Shown here: in pieces, positions 24,501 to 38,629 of the stretch
Numbering within the stretch: position 1 is the stretch's first letter
Layout: the number at the start of each line of letters is the position of its first letter
NCBI RefSeq assembly: GCF_910592395.1
Contig: NC_088326.1
Span: 5,001-69,000, forward strand
DNA from: Lineus longissimus
Taxonomy: Eukaryota > Nemertea > Pilidiophora > Heteronemertea > Lineidae
Direction: 5' to 3'
Length of the DNA: 64,000 nucleotides
Translations under genes and position numbers: made by a program
Notes under the pieces: model-generated
The model's input: only the letters and a program-made list of their open reading frames with translations
What the model was told of the DNA's origin: nothing
Databases searched by the model: none

Positions 24501-27500
24501 CTTGCTTTCGTTTGTGCCTCATCTTCGTCATGTCAATAATGACATTATCAGATGATGTCCACAGACCTGCTAATTATTCCTCTGGGGGTAATGAGCAACG
24601 ATAGCTAATCTTCTTTGTGGATCAGTCGCTTCAGCTGCAGTCTAAGTCTGATAACATGTGCATTAGGGTGCGGCCTAAACTTCTATCGGGAATTGGGTTG
24701 TGACAGCTTTCACAACAGTACGTTGTGGCATGTCACACGGTAAAGAGGTTTGACTAGAAACCCTCAAGACAGTGCTCGTAGTACCTTTTGGAAGTCTGAT
24801 GAGAACCCGGGTTTTAGTCTACCAGGTTAGTCGTATTTTAAACATCTCAAATGTATCTTAACGTTATGAAGTTGCACATGACATAAACTTTGAGAAGTAA
24901 ATCGGCATGGACAACCAGCCAACTTGACCTAGTTTATCATCCCCAGCAGCATGGTACTGCCTGCTCAAGTGGTGAGGGTACTGACGCGATGGAGGCTGAG
25001 GCTCCGGAGGAAGGGGTGGCCAATCTATACATAACATTCGTGTGAAAGCTTGTCCTGGGTGGTGCAGGTCTATAATTCAAACCCCGGAGAATCAACTGAT
25101 TCCTTCTTCTCGTTCCCACTCATTAGACTCACATCAGGGTTAGGTTTTTGCTTCCTCTAATCAAATTGCACATGATTATTGACGAACCCAACAGAGGTCT
25201 TATCAAAGACCAAGAATACATCTGCCTGATTAGAGGTCTTCCCTCTCGTTTGTTTCCCGTAACTGCTCGTTTCTTTGATGTTGCCTTCTTGTGATCGACC
25301 TGGTTTATGCTTTTCTTTCACTTTGGTATCATCCCGGTCGTTTATGACATTTGGAGCTGAAACAGCAGGCAATCAAAGTTCTGATCTTGGTGGCATTCAC
25401 CAGCTCTTCGCTATGAGGAGACAACCATGGTTGTAGAAGTGAAGCAGAGTTACGGATGTCGCTAGCCATCCTTCTCTGAGCCCCCGTTTGAATCTCGCTT
25501 TATCTTCACCCTTTGCTGTTCCATTGTAGTCTGGCAAAGAGACAGCAACTTCGCATCGGGAATGAAATCAATGTACTTAATGGATGAAATGCAAAATAAA
25601 TTCTGGCGAAGCTATTCAACTTGGGGGTTGCTAGGTTCCCAGTACGCCCACTACCTATACATGTATGGATTCTCAGGCTTGTTAGGCCAGTAGTTTTGTA
25701 TTTGAGGAAGAGTATCATGTTGTATCAAAGGTTACATCCCTAGCGGTGATTGCTGCCTCCTGCCATCTTGAGTTGTAATGTTTTGATAAATGTCAGGGAA
25801 ATAGATTGACGTACCTGTCATCCTCAACAAAGCACTGTATCCTTGGTAAAGAATAAACGATGCCATTCTCCCAAGAACTTGGGTAAACAAAGCTAATAAC
25901 AGCCTTGATTCACCTTATGAGAAAGATGATAACAAGGCTCTATGCAATTAATGAGGAACGGGGTCAAAGACGGAAGAGAAGAATACGTTTCCAGAGATCG
26001 GAGAGCAAAATATATCAACTTCATTAGAGGTTGATAGGGTAGAAATGGTGGAAATAGCGGAGGAGGACATCATGGCAGTACGCTGACCTTCGTCATCCCT
26101 GAATCTGTGTCACATACTAAAGAGATGAATAACAATCTATGCGGTCTATTCGAAGTACCTACGAAAAGAAGCAATCAGAAATGGTTGATCAGAATCTTCA
26201 AAAATCATTGTCTCAAAATCCCGTTCGTTCTGTTAGCCATTTGGTATGATATTGCAAATCATTAATGGTCCACCACCTTTCTGCCTCCAAACCTCTGCTT
26301 TTAGCTCTGACACACCTTTCAGCCCATGAATGGCTAACTCCACCAGATATTCATCCAAAGGACCGAAAACACCCCGACACACACCCTAGCAGTCCACAGA
26401 TTCCAAGCTATCACACTTGACATCACCGAGTTGCAATGGTCTGAGCTAACTCGATAAACATTTTAACCTAGAAATGGCTTTGAGTAAAATTGCTTTATGT
26501 TATAAAGGTTTTCCAAGATTTCAAAATAAAACTTTGAGAGAATGTTTTCTAGCATATTAAACCCGATCCTAACAGCTCTATCCTCTCAAGAAGATGGCAA
26601 CACTTTATTCCACATCAATTAGATTTCATCAAGATGACAAGCATATCAAATTCTTGATGTCTCACTCTAGCTTTAATTCTGAGATGTTTCAAAAGGCCCT
26701 CGTCAACATTGGTACTGTTTCCCGATATCACAAGATGTAACGCTTCATTGCAGCAATCTTTGATGTGGCAGTTAGCGCCGGATCATCTGTCGTTTGAAGT
26801 TATACCCCCACGGAGCTGCCAACTTCCTCTAGCTCTTCATTGAGAGGAGCTGAAGGATATGTGTGGGCTAAGATTTAGTGAGGAGGTAGTTTAGATGTTT
26901 TGTTCCTAGGTTTTGCCTTCCGAGAGAATATTTTTTAACTTCAAGTCCAAAAAGGTTGGCTAGTTCAGAGATTGCTGGCCTCAAGCTTTCTCTTTTACAA
27001 ACTAAGTGCTCCAACTCTAAAGAAAGCTGGGGTCAACCCACAGCCTCACCTCCGTGTCGCAGCTAGGTCGTTTTGTCCCCTAGCCTCGTTCCACACATCA
27101 CATCCGTGAGGAGCAATGCACCTAGAATAACGTTTTCCGGCAACTAAAAAATGAATAGCGAAAGAGTCGGAAAGCAGTAGGAACCACCCTGCAGGGTAAA
27201 TGCTATCCACATGAGTCAGCTGTCACAAAAGTTACAGCCTCGACGCAATCAACCAGAATGGTGCAAAAAATGCATTGCGACATATTGCGTGTGGCTTAAA
27301 TGACACGAATCATCGCAAGTCAAGCCGAGAGTTACTGCGCTGAAAATGCCGCGATGACGGAGAATGTGTAATTGGAAATCTTCTCTGGGCAAAATGTAAT
27401 CACATGAAGAGTAGAGATCTCTGGCGTGCCGGTGGGTATCGCACGCGAGAACAGGAAGTGGTAGCTCGTAGTCATTGTGAGGAACAAATTACCTCTGACC

Positions 27501-30500
27501 AGCGGGGAAGCAGGGAAGCTTTTGAAATTTCTTTTGAAAGTAGGAGCTGTTCGAGAGGACAGTTCTTTGTCATCCCGTTCATGGTATTGGTGTCAAAATA
27601 CCATCAGCGTACTGTAATCTTATTATCTTTCAGTAGCAACTTCTTGATGCGACCACATGGTCTTTTTATTGATCGCTTTCTCGAGACCTGCCGGAGACTT
27701 GTCGCTAAGGCATGGCAAAGCAGCTTCTTGAATCCAGTGTGGTCTTGGACCTGCTAATACTGTACTCACTGTGGTCAATGGGCAATGGGGGCACATGCAC
27801 TTGTTTACAGGAATAGGCCATTTGCTATCTTATTTGATATGTTTTGTAGTTAGGGTGGTCAATTTCGATCGGCCAGGAAAATGGCAACCCTCTCGAAGGT
27901 AATCTGGTCCACGTCAGTTTGTGCACTTGCTTCCCCTACATATATAGTCAATGGACTCTTCCTTCTTCTGATATTACGTGTAATCCCCCTCCCCGGCCCC
28001 CCATTGGACTCAAAGGGGCAGGCTTATATAGCTGACATTTTGCCTTTCAGGGGGTAAACACCATTAAGAGGTAACAACTAGGCCAAAATCTGCATGTTAT
28101 CATGTTTTTTTATCCCCCATTTTCTATAACGATAATTCATCGCAATTGAACTATTTTCAACATTGTCCTTCACGACTCAATAGTCAATACCCAATACATA
28201 TGTATTTGATTTGATTTGATAAAAAGGATGAACAATCCCAAAAGGCCCCAACCGTTATTTTGATGTGAGCTCATGGATTATTTAGATCGTACCTTGAAAT
28301 ATTCATACTCTATGAACTGGAATTCGATAATTAACCCTTTGAGATGCACTTTAGATGATGGTAAATTCTATTTCAGACTTATTTGGGCAGATATAAAGAT
28401 ACTAACTTATGTTAGGATATCACTGGTTTCTGGCCGAAAGGGTTAAAACAGTAAAGGAATACGGACAATCCATTTTCTAATGAGCAAATTTTTGAATTTT
28501 TACCTCCGCAGATACAATATCACAAAACATCCATACAAAACACACTCGGATGCATCAAAGAGAATTTTTCTCGAGTCATATTTTCCAGAATAATACGTGA
28601 TCTGAGATTTTCTTTGTTGTCATGGAAATCTGCCGGGTTTGTTCAAGAATCTAACGATTATCCGTTTATGGTAGGGGATTACTATGATTCAGATCATGTT
28701 GATGTAAAGCAGTTGACAAGAATTGGATGAGATTGACAGTGGTAGAATGGGACATTTTTAAATGAATTGTTTTAGGAAACTGGAGGCATTGAACAAAAGA
28801 TTAATTAATGGAATAAAAGGAACCTTTTTTAAGCAACGGTTCTTTAATGTTATACATGTATACTGATTCTCCTCGATTCCTCAACGGATTTAACAGCTCA
28901 TATAGTCACTCTTTGAGAAGCATTGGGCAATTTATTTCTTACCAGAAATACAATCCTTCAAACCAGTTTCAGTTTTTTTTTTAATTAAAAATATTACTTT
29001 GTTTGATTCAAAGCTGATATCCCTATTTTAGTTTGCAGATCGCAATTAATGAAATCCTTTGAACTCAGCAAATTCCAATAATGTCTGTTCAGCGTTTCCG
29101 AGGTTCCCATGCGATGCTAAGCTTTATGGGAACATCGAATCGATGGAAAGTTGCGGCAAATCCCCCACCGTACTGATTAGCACAATTAATAGAAGTGATC
29201 CAATCAAGATAGCATGAAATGCTGCATTAATGGATGTGATTCAAGGAAGAAAGCATAAAACACTGTTTCCATTTTTTCTCCCGATGAATTCCATCAGTAG
29301 CTAGTTTAACCAGAGTGAGGATAACGCTGACAGGGCGGCGACAAAGGATGTAATGTCACTTTCAAGTTCTTGCGTCTTCAGTTGGTTCCTCTTAACTTTG
29401 TGAGCAGAACACAGAATGAACAATGAACTTGGGATGGACTAATGACACAACATACACCCACAAAAACAATGCAATCCCACTGCAATGACTCTTGACCTCG
29501 CAACCTATTTCCCTACCTAATGGCCCGTAAATTAAACCAAAGAGTGGGATAATTGGTTCCCGAGGCCATAATGGACCAAGCAGCCAGAAATGGGGAATGT
29601 CTTTTGGGTGAGAATCACCACTGGATGACGGATTGCGCTAAATGGTGGAGAACCAGTGACTCAGTGGTCATCTAGGGGAAGAAAAAATCAAGTGGACGGT
29701 TTGCTTGATGATTAGTTAGCCTTGTCGAACGACATACTGAAAGCAGAGAGAACGCCAACCGACTCGAGATGAAGTGCCTGTCGACAGCTCTGTATTTCTG
29801 GTTCGGGTTGCCCCCGATCTAGCATCACATCTACTGAACCAGGTCTATCAACACTTATGGTGAGCAAAGTGTATACCACCGAAATCATTAAAATAAAGCA
29901 GTTACTCCATGAGGAATTTAGCATCCTCTTCTAAACCATTGACGAATGAGATGACCTGACATTACGATCAAAACACATTAACCCTTAAGTAGAGAGCAAA
30001 ACAACTGGGACCAGCTTCTCTGAACTCGACAGGATGCTCCCCAGCGAGACAGAATCATCATTCAGCAACTAATCCTAACTGATATGAAGCATTCTCACCA
30101 AAAAGAATCTTATTTTTTGCTAATAGTTCTATAAAATGGAATATCTAAGAATGTTTGTGAGGGTTGGCGACGACCTTCCTGGTGACAACCTTCCGGTACT
30201 CAGCAGGTCACCTGGGACGGACAATTTCACTGAACATGGCCGGCCGAACGCTTCCTTGTGAGAGACACATCCATCATTCATAACTGATATAAGGCAATCA
30301 AACTAGTCACAGGCGCGATGATGGACGAGGCCGTCCGAAGGTAAACACCGGTGATTTGCATATTCAACACAGCCACCTTGATTACATGGTTTGGAGGGTA
30401 TGTAGGCAGCATCTTGAAGGATCTTTTCAAGAGTCTTTGGGCAAACCTCAAAACTCAGAAATATCCTAGGACTATTGACAGGGTAACAACCTTGTGCTGA

Positions 30501-32215
30501 ACCAAGGCCTGAGTATATCGTGCAAGTGCACAATGGACGTGTTACCAACATTATAAGCCGAATCATAATATAAAACACATCCGGCTGCTACAGAAGATGC
30601 CAGAGTGTAATTGTTTAGCTTTAGTTGATGATCAGGACTTAGGTGAGACATGGCTTCATCAATATTTATAAAACCTTCATCCCAGCTTCAGAATCCATTG
30701 AAGATTGGCAAGTCTGGCGGTACGTTTGATCTAAAGGTTGGGGGGTTTCCATCTCAACATCTTATTTGATTGGTGGATTGTTTGATATTCTGCTTATAGA
30801 GGCAGCTTATCCTTTGACAAAAGCTCCTCTGCCAACCCAAAGCTGACAATCGGTGGACACTGACGAGTTTGCAAATGCACCAAGAGTTACAGTGTCCTCT
30901 GATCACATGTTGCTACCACTGAGTAAAAGTTCAGGGAGTTCCCATCTAAGCATCTCATCTCATGATGTGATCACATGATGTTTAATAAAGCAATGATTGC
31001 TAGCTGTACCATAGCGTACGTACACTGGACTCGTCCTGATTCATCAACATCTATAGAATTCTCTCATCATCATCGCCAAATCCATCGAGGACTGGCGAGT
31101 GTGGCGGTATGTTTGATCTACGGCTCTGGGAATTCCCAACTCAACATCTCATCTAACGAACAGATACTGGAGAGGATAGGGACATTGGTGATTGACAGCT
31201 TTATCTAAGTTTGTACTGGTGGGAGGGTCAGCAATGAACCTTTGAGATTGACCACCGCGAATGAGGCCAGATTCAGCAATATCTGAACGATCATATCATC
31301 ATCAATTCTAGTGGTTTATATACCTTGCAGCCTTTCATGGTCAAGATTTTGTCCGACCAAATACATCGATTCCTTTCAATGAAACTGGTTAATATATAAT
31401 TGTTTCAGGCCTGAACGCATGAACATGATTGCCATGAAACAGAGGCTGTGAGTCTGATGCCATGGTTTGAAAATGCCACCTTTTCGGCTCTCCTGAAGGT
31501 CAAGAGTTTGTGTTAGATTACACCAATCCTGATTCCATTTGACAAAATGGAAGAGAAACTACAGAGTCAGGCTCTCCAACCGTATCCATCGATACCAGTT
31601 CAATACAGACATCGTCAGCGAAGATCCCATCAGGAATAGTGATAGAGGCGGTCCCTTTGATCTTTGCGTCCCGGGATTTCAAAACTGATCGCGGATATTG
31701 AACTTGAGTGGTTGGTAAATAGTACGGATTAGACAGATATATTCGTCAGTCCAGTTTCTGTGGCAGGATGAGGAAGGGGGCGAAGGCTGAAGAATCTATT
31801 GTCGGTGTGATGTTGTAAGTCCCTCTTTCAATGCTTCAAGGTCTTCAGTAAGATGAATAACTGGACTCTTCCCCATAAACAATACCCACGGCTTCTACAT
31901 GGCACGACGGAATGGACTAAGAGAAGAAGACTGCAGAAAAAACTGTTCTTGCAATGTTGTTGGTTTCATAATGTCCCCCGTGTTGGAGTTGAACAGATCT
32001 ATACATCATGTTATACTACACTCATGTTGGTTTCGCTGGATTCCTCTCTTCCCGAGATTTGTAACCATCGAATGTTTTCGTCTTGTTATGCCGAAATCTT
32101 CATTGGGTCTCTGTTGAAGTCTAATCTTTGACTGATCTCATTAATAATATCGCAGACCCATTTCCTTGGTCTAGAGTCAGGTGTATTGTCTTTAACATTC
32201 ATCTCGACTTCCCTC

Positions 32216-32488
32216 CCTCTCATTCCCTATGTCTGCTGGCTGACCTTTTTATGCCACGTGTCTCTCCTGTCTGACCTTCTCATTCCCTATGTCTGCCCTG
32301 TCTGACCTTCTCATTCCCTATGTCTGCTGGCTGACCTTTTATGCCACGTGTCTCTCCTGTCTGACCTTCTCATTCCCTATGTCTGCCCTGTCTGACCTTC
32401 TCATTCCCTATGTCTGCTGGCTGACCTTTTTATGCCACGTGTCTCTCCTGTCTGACCTTCTCATTCCACATGGCTCCCCTGTCTGACC
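32216..32488. repeat. Pyrimidine-rich composite minisatellite
   Basis: Two related submotifs alternate: CTGACCTTCTCATTCCCTATG and GCTGGCTGACCTTTTTATGCC, with TCTCCTGT and GCCCTGT linkers. About six copies of the CTGACCTT core are present in a higher-order period of about 120 bp. Confidence 0.88.
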
Positions 32489-33170
32489 TTCGAACTACTG
32501 ATGATAACGCCGTCCCCTTCTCTCTCCCTGACAATTGACCATCTGATTGTCCGTGACTTTCTCCCATCCAGACATTGTTAGCCCTGGTTCATCTTGAATG
32601 CTGATCAAAGCAAACCAGAAATGGAAATCAACTTTTGTAGATAAAGTCACATCCAGAACACAAGTCACAGTCATACATCAAACACATCTCTCCATTATGT
32701 TCATCGAGGCGTTCACCGTTATTGGTCAATTGGCCAACAGATGTACGGCTATCAGGCACACGTATTCATCATTAAGCAGTGCTTAAGTGAGCGCTAATGA
32801 TGTCTGGATGATGTCTCGGTGGGGGGAGGTCGTCAAAAAGAAGGCGAGTAGAGGAGAATATCATAACGGTTTGTGTTCGCAAGGTCGGCGAGGGCAGATG
32901 ATCATTTGTCTTTGCCTTCACGGCTTTCAAACCATCCCACCCCATCAAAACATATTGGCGACAATATCCTTCCCATGCTGTCAACAATTAGACGGGTCCT
33001 GTGGCGGGGTCAGGTTTTCTCTTCTGCTGTTCTCCAAGATGCAGACATATCATGTATATGTATGTACAACTTTGTAGGCATTCGGTAGATACTCTATCAC
33101 TCCAATTCATCTTCCCTCAGAGCTTCTGCCAACCCATTTTTCCACGCAGCTCATGTCGGTCAGACCTATA

Positions 33171-34320
33171 GCCATTTGGCCCATCAGGACCAATGGTCGC
33201 CCGCAGTATTCCACCATCTCCTACTGTAATACTGGCTTGTACAGCCATTGGGCCCATCTGGAGAAATGGTCGCCCACAGTATTCCTCCATCTCCTACCGT
33301 ATACTGGCTTGTACAGCCATTGGGCCCATCTGGAGAAATGGTCGCCCACAGTATTTCTCCATCTCCTACTGTATAGTGGCTTGTACAGCCATTGGGCCCA
33401 TCTGGAGAAATGGTCGTCCACAGTATTCCTCCATCTCCTACTGTAATACTGGCTTGTACAGCCATTGGGCCCATCTGGAGAAATGGTCGCCCACAGTATT
33501 CCTCCATCTCCTACCGTATACTGGCTTGTACAGCCATTGGGCCCATCTGGAGAAATGGTCGCCCACAGTATTCCTCCATCTCCTACCGTATACGGGCTTG
33601 TACAGCCATTGGTCCCATCTAGAGAAATGGTTTCCCACAGTATTCCACCATCTCCTACCGTATACTGGCTTGTACAGCCATTGGGCCCATCTAGAGAAAT
33701 GGTTTCCCACAGTATTCCACCATCTCCTACCGTATACTGGCTTGTACAGCCATTGGGCCCATCTAGAGAAATGGTTTCCCACAGTATTCCACCATCTCCT
33801 ACCGTATACTGGCTTGTACAGCCATTGGGCCCATCTAGAGAAATGGTTTCCCACAGTATTCCACCATATCCTACCGTATACTGGCTTGTACAGCCATTGG
33901 GCCCATCTAGAGAAATGGTTTCCCACAGTATTCCACCATCTCCTACCGTATACTAGCTTGTACAGCCATTGGGCCCATCTAGAGAAATGGTTTCCCACAG
34001 TATTCCACCATCTCCTACCGTATACTGGCTTGTACAGCCATTGGGCCCATCTAGAGAAATGGTTTCCCACAGTATTCCACCATCTCCTACCGTATACTGG
34101 CTTGTACAGCCATTGGGCCCATCTGGAGAAATGGTCGCCCACAGTATTCCACCATCTCCTACTGTACTGGCTTGTACAGCCATTGGGCCCATCTGGAGAA
34201 ATGGTCGCCCACAGTATTCCACCATCTCCCACTGTATACTGGCTTGTACAGCCATTGGGCCCATCTGGAGAAATGGTTTCCCACAGTATTCCACCATCTC
34301 CTACCGTATACTGGCTTGTA
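33171..34320. repeat. 72-bp minisatellite, about 16 units
   Basis: The unit contains GCCATTGGGCCCATCTGGAG, AAATGGTCGCCCACAGTATT and ACTGGCTTGTACA. Two subfamilies form blocks: outer units have CTGGAG with GGTCGCCC, and eight or nine central units (about 33605-34090) have CTAGAG with GGTTTCCC, so the centre expanded from one variant. The period is a multiple of three, so long stop-free frames exist on both strands; frame slips at units of 71 or 73 bp argue against coding. Confidence 0.96.
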
Positions 34321-35237
34321 CATCTGTCCCGATCAGCCTCCTGCAGGTGGTTCACCTCACCTAACTGCATATTTTCCCCAAGTTTTTCCAGGTCTGCCTG
34401 GTTTCAGCCTGGATGAGCAGCACCCCTCACAGATGATGCCATCTTATCGCATCTCATTGCTAACATGCTATGAAGCGTCTCAAATGTTGAACAACCGACT
34501 CGGGAAACAATTAAGATAATTTGCAATCATCTTAATGACCTCATCATCATCTGCTTATGACATCTTCAATCCTATTAACAGCATGTTTACGCTGACATGA
34601 CCTGCATAATGACATTATTTATGGACGAGCACAGCAGATATGAAAAAAAGGTTGACCGAGTTGGCCGCTGTATGCCGTCAAATTCAAGCCATTCCTGAGA
34701 TGAGAAATCCACACAATTAGCAAAAGGTATTGGTTCCTCCTGCATATTTGATTGGTCTGTTTCAAAGCGAATCTGTCTGTCAAAGAATCTGTCTATCCAC
34801 ACATCGATTGGTGACTTGCTGTTGTCTCAAAAACGTAAACTACTCTAGCAAAATAGATATGACACCAATATAGAAGTTAGTCACTCTTGTTCTTATGTTA
34901 TATTGTCTGGTAACTACATCCTAAGAAAGCTGCAATTTGTTGGTGTAACATCTGGCCACGTGATTTGGTGACAAAGACTTTATGACCTGAGTATTATAAA
35001 TCAACATTGCATTACTTCCCTAAAGCAACATTATCTCGCAACTGTTTGAACAGGGATCATCGATTGCATATCAAGTGAAATCATAACCGCCTCAGGGATC
35101 ATCCATTATTTCTGATCATATTGATATGTGATTTTCGTGACTTTGAGCAGTCTGCCGTGTTGAGAGGCGGTTCTTGGAAAACAATGATCATATGTGACAG
35201 CTAAAAAAACAGGGATCAATTTGTAAGATAAGCCTCA

Positions 35238-35251
35238 GTCTCCATGGTAAC
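35238..35251. promoter_or_regulatory. X-box-like site GTCTCCATGGTAAC
   Basis: A good match to the RFX X-box consensus, in intron 1 of the clavesin-like gene. It could belong to an intronic enhancer or alternative promoter. There is no other support. Confidence 0.3.
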
Positions 35252-35623
35252 TGAAGTAATTATCAGGGTATTTTGTACCGTGCGTGGCGTATGCACGGTG
35301 CAAACTTAAACCGTAAGCTGGACCGCAGGAGGTTGTTGCGGCAGTTGCTTGAAGAAAACTATGGTTAATGTAGCTCTCTACAAATGGCCAATCGGTAGCT
35401 TGTCATATTACTGCTAACATGCTTGCTGCTTTCATAATGTTACACAAAACTCTTAGGCATCACTTCGAGTACCCGCCACAACCAGCGACAGAGTGGACCT
35501 TCATGAGATGTTAAGGGCTTGGACTAAACAATCATTGCTAATTACAGCAATTGTAGCAAGGTTTTAGGTATGCCCACTTCCACAATAGTCAAATTGTAAA
35601 AATACATGTTTCTTTGGTAACAG

Positions 35624-36038
35624 GACATTTCGTCCCCGGATATTTCGTCCCCGATAGCAACCCATTACATGCAAAAACCTGATATCTGACCCTAACCCGA
35701 GGGACCAACTGTCCGGGGACGAAATGTCTCCGGACAGTTCGTCCCCGGCTATTTCGTCCCCGGCTATTTCGTCCCCGGCTATTTCGTCCCCGGCTATTTC
35801 GTCCCCGTTTATTTCGTCCCCGATAACAACCCATTACAATGCAAAAACCTGATATCTGACCCCAACCCAAGGGACCAACTGTCCGGGGCCGAAATGTCTC
35901 CGGACATTTCGTCCCCGTTTATTTCGTCCCGGAATATTTCGTCCCCGGATATTTCGTCCCCGATAGCAACCCATTGCAATGCAAAAACCTTATATCTGAT
36001 CCTTACCCGAGGGACTAACTGTCCGGGGACGAAATGTC
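35624..36038. mobile_element. Foldback-like TIR element cluster (GACATTTCGTCCCCGGA ends)
   Basis: Three modules lie in tandem. Module 1 (35624-35728, 105 bp) has perfect 17-bp terminal inverted repeats, GACATTTCGTCCCCGGA. Module 2 ends at about 35898 and module 3 spans 35903-36038. All share a core with AGCAACCCATTACA, GCAAAAACCT and CGAGGGACCAACTGTCCGG. Between modules the subterminal unit TATTTCGTCCCCGGC is repeated in 15-bp steps. Tandem repeats inside inverted ends are typical of foldback-type elements. The octamer AATACATG occurs just outside both sides (35601 and 36041), a possible but asymmetric target duplication. There is no coding capacity. Confidence 0.75.
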
Positions 36039-38629
36039 ATAATACATGGAATAATACTGACATCTCTCAGAGCACACCAGTGTCAGAAACCTATAAGGTT
36101 AACTCATGTCAAAATGAGGGATTGACAAAGCCAGGTGTTGAAATGTCAATAAATCCATTGATTGAGGAATGACTGATGACTTTCGCCACAGCTCTTAAAC
36201 ATCAAGCAATTCGACAAACTTGTCGGAAATGTGAAAACGACGAAGTTGCAGTCAGAATTGATGACTCTCTCCATTAATGTCACATCTGCCTTGCTAATCA
36301 CTCGAGGAATTTTATATCATACCATAAATTCTTGATGCTAATATCTTGATAATGACCGGCCCATGTGGCCTTGTGATATAGTAAGCTGCAATCGATGTTT
36401 GAGTCAATATGGAAGGAGTGGCTAGTAGGTCCATGCTCAAGGCTTTGCCAACCTCTACATCCGGGCCTACTGGATTAGCATTCAAAATGGCTGCACCACT
36501 AGAACCTGGATACTCGTGTACGTCATATCCAAGTGGTGGATGAATTTCTGCGCCACCTCGTTGACTGATCATAGCAATCTTACCTTTACAGGGAGGACTT
36601 ATTGATGAAGGGACATTGCTTTCTCGGAGCCTGCATGTGTGTCAAGGTGCTCCTCCGATTTAGAAAATGACATGAGTTTTCTCATCTTGGTTGAAAGCTG
36701 TGGCATGTTATCAGTTCATATCACATAATAATAAACCATTTGGCGCACTTGGAAATAACCACAATTGAATGGAATTGATGTAGCGATTTGTAAGCAAACT
36801 CTAGAATAATCCACAAGGGCCATTATATCAGTATCAGACCGACTCAGTGCTGTAATGGATTGCTTACATTCGTCATGTTCCAACACTTAGCTATTAAGTT
36901 GAAGTGATGCCGTAGTTGCTGTAATTGTGACACAAGATGCGCACTTGTCACTGGTAACAGCGCCAATCCACTCAAGGTAGTGCCAGACTAGCAACTCTTG
37001 TTGCTGAAGAAACTACAACAGTATTGCTGGCCAGCATCTTACTTTCGACCTTCTCTCTTGAAATGAAGATGGCTTGAAACTTCCGCATGCAGTAGCGTAA
37101 TGTCCTTACAGCGGTGTCCAGGTCATTCATTACACCAAACAGGCATTGCAGAGTTACATCTAGAAACTGGGACTGTTTTCTTTTTTTGTTGAGCATGCTT
37201 AGGTTATAACAGTAACCCATCTGCCCTTTAGCAGTAAACATATCGATTCTCTCTTTCATGATCTAACCATGACGCGAATAGACAAATCTCAGAGCAGAAC
37301 GTGGCACTGTCACCGCCATGATTGATGGTGCACCATGGGAAATCCAGTTCCGGCATGCTGAGATGTTTGTCACAAAGCCGTTGAATTGATGATTGTCGAT
37401 ATTCAAGATTGCCACCCAGCGCATGTGCAAGAGCTCGAGATCAGTGGTGTAGAGGTTAGAGTGCTGGATTCATGTGTTTGACTATACTTCCACCATTAAG
37501 TATAGTGAACCTTGTCATGATGAAAAGGAATGACACCGTTTGATGATAATAGAATAGTCAACATTTTTACCACAGTTGACTTGGCTGAACTCAAAGTAAA
37601 AGTTCCAACATCTCAAATGATCGGTTGGTTTTGACTTCACCATATTGTACTGAAGAGAAAGCTATATTTCATCATCCAAACGCCACATCAAGCGCGGCAA
37701 ATAGGAGATGATGTGTGGGACCATGGATTTGTTTTTTGAAAGCTTTTATCTCATTTGTTCAATGGTCGGGCGAAATATGGATTTTACGTGGCATGACGCG
37801 GTACATTAGATTATTTTGAGTTTGATTGGACTCGGGTGTGGAATAACATTGTTGCTGATTAACATCTTTCAGAAAAGCTAGGTTGAAAGCCTTCGCTTGA
37901 ACGTATTCTCAATCACAGTTTAAAGAGTTAGGTAGTTAATGATAACGATGTCACTAATGTTCATCACAGTCTCTGTGCGTCAGGACAGTAATCAATGGAT
38001 GGGTCTTTATCTCTTTAGAGGATGACTCATCCACTTTAACGTGACCACAGAACTCATTAACCAATCACACCGTTAGGCGACACAAATTTTACTCCACACT
38101 GAAATCAATCTCTATGTTAAGGGCCCTCTGCTTTGGACGGCTGCTTTAAACCGACTACAAATTTGGATAGCGTCTCTGCCTAGGCTGCCCTCTGCTTACT
38201 GTTGCTCCATAACTTTGCGCGTTTTGCCACCTTGGGCTGTTGTAGCCTTTGTCTTATTTTGGCGTTTGTCTAACACCATAATGTAGAATCAGTTTGAACA
38301 GAATAAACTATTTCGGCTTGAAATTGACTTTTTAAATGGGATTTCTACAAGCACTGGTTGAAATAACAATTTCCCAATTTCGTATGAAATAGCAATCTTT
38401 CTTGGCCATGTTTTGTTAACTCACCTCAATCTACCTCCTGTGTATCACATAATGAACTCATTCCACCGAGCATTATCTCATGGATACATGCTGATTCATT
38501 GTTAGATTTTGAAATTGTAAATTATGTTTGAATTGACGATGATTCACACAGATATTGACAAATAGTATTCTACCGTTTCCCTCCAAATGAGTTTTTCAAT
38601 GAGGTGTTACATTTAAAGTATGTTTTTCT

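Noticed and set aside
24955-25110. Possible tRNA-derived SINE
   Set aside because: TGCTCAAGTGG resembles an A box and ATTCAAACCCC a B box, but they are about 105 bp apart and the body matches neither SINE family in the window.
27404-27757. 117-codon frame in intron 1
   Set aside because: Composition and context look random; no recognisable domain.
33193-34416. Open frame of 407 codons and its antisense partner of 310 codons
   Set aside because: Both fall in the 72-bp minisatellite, shift frame where units are 71 or 73 bp, and lack any domain.
35589-35870. 93-codon - strand frame with RGRNS repeats
   Set aside because: Produced by the 15-bp TATTTCGTCCCCGGC units of the foldback-like element.
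37438-37480. tRNA-like words TGGTGTAGAGG and TTAGAGTGCTGG
   Set aside because: Only an A-box-like stretch is present; no B box or cloverleaf follows.
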